NCBI GenBank assembly: GCA_002786065.1
Contig: NHNY01000027.1
Span: forward strand, 186,001-250,000
Source: Microcyclospora pomicola
Taxonomy: Eukaryota > Ascomycota > Dothideomycetes > Capnodiales
Length of the DNA: 64,000 nt
Direction of reading: 5' to 3'
The position numbers were made by a program, and so were the translations under genes. How positions within the stretch are numbered: the first letter of the stretch is position 1; every line of letters begins with the position of its first letter. Under the pieces are notes generated by a model that was given only the letters and a program-made list of their open reading frames with translations, had not been told where the DNA came from and did not search any database. Below, one piece after another: positions 58,285-64,000 of this stretch.

Positions 58285-60071
58285 ATGGCCATCCGCGACC
58301 AACTGCAGTCGGCTTTCCCGATGTCTCGTGGTGGGATGACTTGGCAGAAAGTGCAATACCTATTGCCGTTACTTGTCTTGGTCTGGGTCTTTCATCTTTT
58401 CTTGTACGCAGTAATGGCCTAAACATATCCCCGAGACTGACAGTGTGCTGACCGATCATTTGTAGAACCAATGTCTATGACACACCATCTCGAGGCACGA
58501 GGATTGGAGAATCCATCTTTGGGACAGATCATCATTCGCAGACGGTGACACCGATTTGCAGTATATGGCCTGACTTCCGCCAATCGATTCCCTTGAGTGT
58601 TACAGCGAATGAATCCGTGTTTTCTTCATCTCGACTCGGCAATGCTGAGGTGATGGCTGGCCGCTCTGGTGAAGGATGCATTCCAGCTCGTGATCGATTG
58701 AGTCCTTTTGGCCACTCGAGCGCAAAGATCATGGATCAAACCCCAGATGAAGAGAGACCTTGGAGCACTGTACGCTGGGGAAGACTCCAAGATGATTGTA
58801 CCATGAGGAATGCTGTCTTCAGCAACCCGGGTGCTCCTCTTTTGCCTCGCAGATTACGAAGAGCTTCCCCCGGACTCGACGACGAACTCAACGATTCGAA
58901 GCTCGACAGTGCACGTACTGGCCGCACAGCGGTGGTACTTCGCGCCTGGGCTGGTTACGAGTACCATACGAATCAGATGGCCTGGCTTCGTGCTATGATC
59001 ACAGAACTGTCACTCGACACCGGCGGACGCTATCAAGTCTTTCTTCTCGTCGATATGAAGGACCAAACAATCGATTCATCGGACGAAGACCAATATGATG
59101 AGCTCGTGGAACAGAATGTCCCTCCCGAGTTCCAAGACATGGCTTTGCTCTTCAATGAGGATTTGCTTCGCGAATGGTATCCTCAAGTTGACGAACACGG
59201 AGCTCAAGACCAGATGTATCAAGCCATGCAGATCTTCAGTCACACTTTCTGGGAATTTGAGTTTGTCTGGCAGATGGAAATGGATGCTCGCTTCACCGGA
59301 AATGTCGCAACATCACTTCTTAATGTCGAGACATGGGCAGAACGACAACCACGGAAGAACTTGTGGGAGCGCAATGGTCGTTGGTATATTCCTCGACTAT
59401 GGAAGGACTACTCAGAGTTCGCCGCGGATGTGGACCGCGAATTTAGTGATGTTGAGGGTATCTGGGGACCACCTGAACACGCCGAGCTTTATGTTGAGCC
59501 ACAGGGACCAACTCCACCTGACAGGGACAACACACATTGGGGAGTTGGAGAGCCGGCGGAACTCATCACCTTGGCGCCTTTGATCGACCCTGTTGGTACT
59601 TACTGGACATATGAGCACACAGTGCAGGGCTTCGAACCAGTGTCGACTTTTCCACGTCGTATGGCCATCATCAGCATCACTCGTACGTCTCGACGCTTGC
59701 TTCGTCTGATCTCCGCCAAACAAAGAGCGACAGGCGCCTGGCTAGTAAGCGAATCGACTCCTGAGACATTCGCATTCCTTCATGGACTCAAAGCCGTCTA
59801 TGCTCCACACCTTGTCACGTTCGACTTTGAAGACGAAGAAATGACACCGGAAGATCTAGGTGCAATGCTAAACAAAGGTCCGCGCGATAACCTTGCTGGA
59901 GGTCAGCATGCCAGTATGCTCTACTGCGGCAACAATGGTGGACTCGTGGAACCTCGCTGGCTTCGCTCGAGCTACTTCTTCTGGGTTGGCCGTGCGCCGG
60001 AGACTTGGTGGGAATACACCAATGGAACTTGCACATATCCAATGCTTCTACATCCTGTGAAAGACGATTAG
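58285..60071 (+). CDS. DUF3405 family type II membrane protein
   Basis: Exons 58285-58403 and 58466-60071 (62-nt intron, GTACGC...GCTGACC...TGTAG) give 574 aa. Exon 1 begins MAIRDQLQSAFPMSRGGMTW and supplies the membrane anchor QYLLPLLVLVWVFHLFL, so the protein is probably a Golgi-type signal-anchor enzyme. The body matches fungal DUF3405: RTAVVLRAWAGYEY, MITELSLDTGGRYQVFLLVD, VPPEFQDMALLFNEDLLREW, FVWQMEMDARFTGNV and YFFWVGRAPETWW. The EMDAR segment resembles a metal-binding DxD-like site of glycosyltransferases, but no activity is proven for the family. An alternative donor at 58411 would need a different acceptor; the chosen one keeps frame. Start chosen because it adds the anchor that the bare open frame lacks. 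Confidence 0.85.
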
Positions 60072-61354
60072 CAGGCCGCACAGCCTTCACTTTCAAGCAT
60101 GCCGAGGTCTGAAGCCTCCGCAAGGTCAGCCTTTTCGGGCGCCATTTGCAGTCACAGGAACTGGAAGACCGCAATGGGAGACATGCTACTGCACCACGCT
60201 GGAAACACTGGGCATTCGATTATATTGAAAGCTGCGTTCCGTGTGTTCACACAGAAGCGTGACATACTTCAATATGGCGGCCATAATGGGCGACCACAGG
60301 GTTCAATGCCCTGGCTTGGAGCAGATCAGTATCATTAGTATGCGCTTCAGCGAGAAGCTCGTTGGATCCATATTCCAGAAGCACAGAGACGTTTCAGTGA
60401 TCCGGACTTTCTACAATTTCGTCTGCTCAAGCTTGGCGACTCCTGACCTGTTCTCTGAGTTGTGCGGATGGTCTTGCCACGGAGGCTATACATGCGCACG
60501 ATACCAGTCGGTAAATAAGTCTACGGTGTCTTCTGTCGCGACCATTGAGAAGAATGTTTGATGCAGCCCGGCGAGATTTGACAGCCAATCTCACTCAGCC
60601 TGTTACCTTGGGTGTCAATCGGTTGAGGTTGCTTGCCGGATGCGGAGATTCACTGATAGAGTAGATAGACTAGAAGTTTGCAGGCACCGAAGAGACGCCT
60701 TTGACAGAATACTCCATAGAGCAATAGGAATATATGTTTTGAACCCTGTTGCGGTCCATCGCAAGCGATCAGACAGTATGACCTTACCTCTGGTCATTAC
60801 TCGATGGCCGCGAGGGATGAGGACAGGTTTAGGCGAGTGCATACAATGACGCCCATATCTGAGTCTAGATCCCTTGCTTGTTATAGACCAAGGTGGAAAT
60901 GACCAAAATCCTGGCTCGCGGTCCCGCATTTAAAGCCAACACCCCACGTTTCGTTCCACGTTGCGCGTTGCACGTCCCGCATGGCTCTCTCCACGTCTGG
61001 ACTTGCCGAGAACAACACATGGACCTAGGCGCCAGCAAGTAAAGTTACGCTCTCCGAGCATGCAGTCGGCACATGAAGCAATGATAGACAGTTGCCCATG
61101 GAGCATGAATGCGTAGTGTGTCGCATGCCACTTACAACGAGAACGGTCATATATCATAAACGGACACAGTCGGTGGACAAAGGGGAAGCGCATGTGCGCA
61201 ACAACCGAACATAGGCATTGCCAACAACGGTACGAAGCATGCATTTCGATCACCAATTATAACAGGCTCCGATCGATAGCACGCTCATGAGCGTGAACTA
61301 GCAGTCTACCGGTCGTATACGCGACATCTCCGCACTGTCCTTGTTCACAGCATC
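60072..61354. other. Intergenic, no supported gene
   Basis: 1.28 kb of 3' flank and promoter sequence; no motif-bearing open frame. Confidence 0.45.
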
Positions 61355-62845
61355 ATGGCTTTACATCGTGGGATCCAGTCGGCCGTCTTCTACTACCTCT
61401 CTTGCGCACCATGTGCAGACGCACGATACCGCCGGAAGCGAAAGGAAGAGGCCGCTCAAGGTCGTGCGGAATGGGAGGAGCTCGAGGCCACAATGCCGAA
61501 CCTCTACCGACATCCTTCTCCTTCCTCTACGAATCCCTTCTGGCAGGCCGAGATCGACATGGGACCGTCGCTCGTACGAGGGAAACGAAAGACGAACACA
61601 CAAGGGAGTGAGCGGGGGTTGAAGACATCGGTGACGCAGAGCAGCAATGGCAGTAACTTGCCGAGCAGCGTGGATCTGCCGCGTGAAGGACGGCATTGGG
61701 ACGACAGATCGGACAGCCGGCTGAACGTGAGGCAATACCAGCGGGAGGATGAGAAGTTGTGGGGGCCAGAGCCGCCATTGAAGAGTCACCTGGACAGCGG
61801 AAGCAATTTGTTCAGAGACCCTACACGGCCGGAGAAGGCGAAGACGAAGTACCCGTCCTCCTCTGCATCTTCGACCTATAAAGAGTACCGCAACCCGGAG
61901 GTGAACGAATTGCATCCTGCCATCGTCACACGGATCGCCACACGCGCCGAGGTAGCCTGGATGCTCCAACCGCCCCCTGTTGCAGACATCATGAGTGGTA
62001 AAGAACAGGCCTCGCGGAGTCGAAGCACCAGTGGGGTCAGTCGACCGTCCACCAGGGGCGCTACGTCGCAGACACTGCAGCCCAGTTCCCGCGTTGCAGA
62101 GAGTCAGCTGTATTCTGACGGGTCACAACTATCACGGGGCCCTTCAGGCCGCTCAGGACGATCCGCGCGTTCAAAGCGGACGTTACCTGAAGTCACAGGA
62201 CAATCCGATCACGATGTTGAAGGCTCTCACGCGACAGAGAGCAATGATGTTACGCTACCGACGCACTCGAAAGTACAGAGTAGATTAGACCCTCCCAGAT
62301 CTCGAGAAGGTTCGGCGGAATCTGAGATGACCGTAATTCGGAGGCAGTCTCTGGTGCCTGACTCCATAAGACAAGAGCAACCACGAAAGCTGTACTCACG
62401 CCCTCCACTTTCCACCATCGTTTCAGAGACGGCACTATCGTCTGCAAATCCCATCATTTCGGCCTTTCCGTCTCACGGACCAAAGGAGAATTACGCACCA
62501 GATGCCAGCGGGAATTCCTCCGACCAATCCTACGACCGAGAAAAGACAAGCCGACGGTCAGAGTTGGTCGTCAATGACCCCTCCTTCAATGCTCTACCGT
62601 CAGCCAACAAACCAGGATTGACGTACAACACTCAGATCCTAGCCATGACGCATTCACCAAATGGAGATATGGTGCAGCTCCCTCATTACGATGAACAGGA
62701 CGACGGCGAAGACGCTGAAGAGAGTAGGAACACGCGAGCTCCGGAGCTCTTCGATAGTTGGCACACACCCGACTTTGAACTCGACAAATGGGTCCATGAG
62801 CACACCAAACGCGATGTCAAGCAGAGATGGTCGATGGACATATGA
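61355..62845 (+). CDS. Conserved hypothetical protein, Ser/Arg-rich
   Basis: A 496-aa intronless frame starting MALHRGIQSAVFYYLSCAPC. The first 85 residues look ordered and conserved: a short hydrophobic, Cys-containing start, a basic helical stretch (RYRRKRKEEAAQGRAEWEEL) and PNLYRHPSPSSTNPFWQAEI. Next comes HPAIVTRIATRAEVAWMLQP (about residues 188-207), a second compact block. Between and after these the protein is Ser/Arg-rich and likely disordered. The end is DFELDKWVHEHTKRDVKQRW. The hydrophobic start could be palmitoylated through its cysteines. Proteins of this layout recur in filamentous ascomycetes, without an assigned role that I can name. Confidence 0.75.
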   Translation: MALHRGIQSAVFYYLSCAPCADARYRRKRKEEAAQGRAEWEELEATMPNLYRHPSPSSTNPFWQAEIDMGPSLVRGKRKTNTQGSERGLKTSVTQSSNGSNLPSSVDLPREGRHWDDRSDSRLNVRQYQREDEKLWGPEPPLKSHLDSGSNLFRDPTRPEKAKTKYPSSSASSTYKEYRNPEVNELHPAIVTRIATRAEVAWMLQPPPVADIMSGKEQASRSRSTSGVSRPSTRGATSQTLQPSSRVAESQLYSDGSQLSRGPSGRSGRSARSKRTLPEVTGQSDHDVEGSHATESNDVTLPTHSKVQSRLDPPRSREGSAESEMTVIRRQSLVPDSIRQEQPRKLYSRPPLSTIVSETALSSANPIISAFPSHGPKENYAPDASGNSSDQSYDREKTSRRSELVVNDPSFNALPSANKPGLTYNTQILAMTHSPNGDMVQLPHYDEQDDGEDAEESRNTRAPELFDSWHTPDFELDKWVHEHTKRDVKQRWSMDI

Positions 62846-63372
62846 TCTGCTGCTGCGGCATGAATGTGACGATGTTGATCTTCTCTACGCATCATTGGCG
62901 GTAGCATTGGCGTGAGCATGGATATTACGAACATTTGTATTTTCCTGGAACGAATCTTGTTTTTGGTGAGCGTTTCATGTTTGGCGCTTGGGAAGGAAAG
63001 GTGTTTGCATTGGTACGAATATGATATGGAATTATTTACGACTGAATGGCATGCTCTGAAAGTCTCCTTGTTCAGATTTTCATGCATATCAATATATACA
63101 AATGAGTTTAATTCACCCCTGTCTCATCATACCGTAATCCAGAATCTCTGTACGGCTCTCATGTAACAGTCACGTGGGCAAATGCCGATGTCGAGCACGA
63201 GCACAACTCAACTTGGGTTCCGGTCCCGAAGCACATCCGCGTTCCTCGGCTCCATGGGGATTCACGCCGCAAATCGAGCCATTGACCAGCGACACGCCAT
63301 GGCCGATGCGTGAGCTGGCCGCAGACTTTTATCGCTGTTCGGCCGTATACGAGAAGCCTGAATCTATATGAA
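62846..63372. other. Intergenic, no supported gene
   Basis: An AT-richer 3' flank (about 62,900-63,110), then the promoter of the thioesterase gene. Confidence 0.45.
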
Positions 63373-64000
63373 ATGCTGAGACGGCTGGCTAGCAAGGGGC
63401 GCGCGCTCTCGAATCAACAGCATTGCTCGCCTTGGAGAGCACCGTCCTACTTGAGCCGACTTCCTCCCCGGTATCAATCCACTACAGCCCTCCCCACCAC
63501 CCAGTCCGCCCCGCCTCCCCCACCACCACAATCGACACGACCTTCCCCTCGACCTCGACGCATCCTCGCCACTTCCGCCCTCACCATCTTCTTCTTCGCC
63601 GCCGGTTTCGTCATGGCTACCGCGCCTGCCATTGAAGCCGTCCAGAGCTTCACCAACCCCACCACCGACGCCGAGAGCCTGACCCTCTACAAACCCGCCA
63701 CGCCCACCGAGCATGAAGTCAACACCTACATCACGACGCACCCGCTCGCCGAGCGATTACGCGCCGACCCGGCCATGACTGAAGCTCGGCCGCAGATGAA
63801 GATCCCGCCGACGCTGGCGCCGCACAACTTCACCGCGGGCCCGCTCATGGGCGAGGGCAAGCTGGTGGTGCCGCCGCTCGTGTTCCACTCGCACGACAAG
63901 CCGCTGCCGGACATGGTGCAGCTGATGTACTTTGGACGCGATCTGAGCGGATACCCGGGGCTGGTGCACGGCGGCATGCTGGCCACGATGCTGGACGAGG
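63373..64000 (+). CDS. Mitochondrial hotdog-fold thioesterase family protein, N-terminal part
   Basis: The frame from the ATG at 63,373 stays open to the window edge (209 codons), so the 3' end is missing. The start MLRRLASKGRALSNQQH is basic and Ser-rich, like a mitochondrial presequence. After a Pro-rich stretch comes a hydrophobic segment (ILATSALTIFFFAAGFVMAT), a probable inner-membrane helix. The C-terminal visible part, PLVFHSHDKPLPDMVQLMYF then GYPGLVHGGMLATMLDE, matches the HGG motif and central helix of the 4HBT/PaaI-like thioesterase (hotdog) fold, which hydrolyses acyl-CoA thioesters. Substrate is unknown. Codon choice is GC-rich compared with the flanking sequence. Confidence 0.85.
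   Translation, partial: MLRRLASKGRALSNQQHCSPWRAPSYLSRLPPRYQSTTALPTTQSAPPPPPPQSTRPSPRPRRILATSALTIFFFAAGFVMATAPAIEAVQSFTNPTTDAESLTLYKPATPTEHEVNTYITTHPLAERLRADPAMTEARPQMKIPPTLAPHNFTAGPLMGEGKLVVPPLVFHSHDKPLPDMVQLMYFGRDLSGYPGLVHGGMLATMLDE

Overview
This is a segment of a filamentous ascomycete genome, most likely Pezizomycotina and perhaps Dothideomycetes. The evidence is small introns (46 to 128 nt) with fungal branch sites, a compact mix of housekeeping genes on both strands, fungus-specific families (DUF3405, VPS9-ankyrin-PX, CUE5, LCB kinase), a chimeric fungal terpene synthase, and a retroelement with RIP-like decay. The class-level placement is inference.

Left arm (1-28.4 kb). In order: the 3' end of a sphingoid base kinase (+), a Ser/His/Arg-rich hypothetical protein (-), an intron-containing tRNA-Ile (-), the Dna2 helicase-nuclease (+), an oxodicarboxylate mitochondrial carrier (+), a large VPS9-ankyrin-PX protein (-), a coiled-coil protein (-), a bZIP factor (+), a CIA30-family membrane protein (+) and a DHX35-like DEAH helicase (-). 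A 3.6 kb stretch at 18.2-21.8 kb has no gene I can support.

Middle (28,577-45,999). This is one nested transposon block between the divergent DHX35 and CUE5 genes. A 4.7 kb DNA transposon with 81-bp terminal inverted repeats and a GAAAG target duplication carries an integrase-core (rve) transposase. Into it a 12.7 kb Ty3/Gypsy chromovirus-type element has inserted (277-bp LTRs, CTAGG target duplication). That element has about 4 kb of additional coding-like sequence after its integrase/chromodomain region. Both elements are decayed, and the block's base composition changes sharply at its edges.

Right arm (46-64 kb). In order: a CUE5-type ubiquitin-binding autophagy adaptor (+), a small MGNCC lipid-anchored protein (+), then what looks like a small terpenoid locus. 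The locus has a nine-exon chimeric terpene synthase (class I cyclase plus prenyltransferase, -) divergent from a five-exon cytochrome P450 (+), sharing a 1.1 kb intergenic region. An F-box protein (-), a DUF3405 type II membrane protein (+), a conserved hypothetical protein (+) and the start of a mitochondrial hotdog thioesterase (+) follow.

The synthase and P450 are the most interesting host genes: the synthase would build and cyclise a C20 or C25 isoprenoid, and the P450 would oxidise it. The synthase shows one apparent reading-frame break in its prenyltransferase half. Exon structures were worked out by hand from splice signals and family-like protein continuity; no alignment or RNA data were available.
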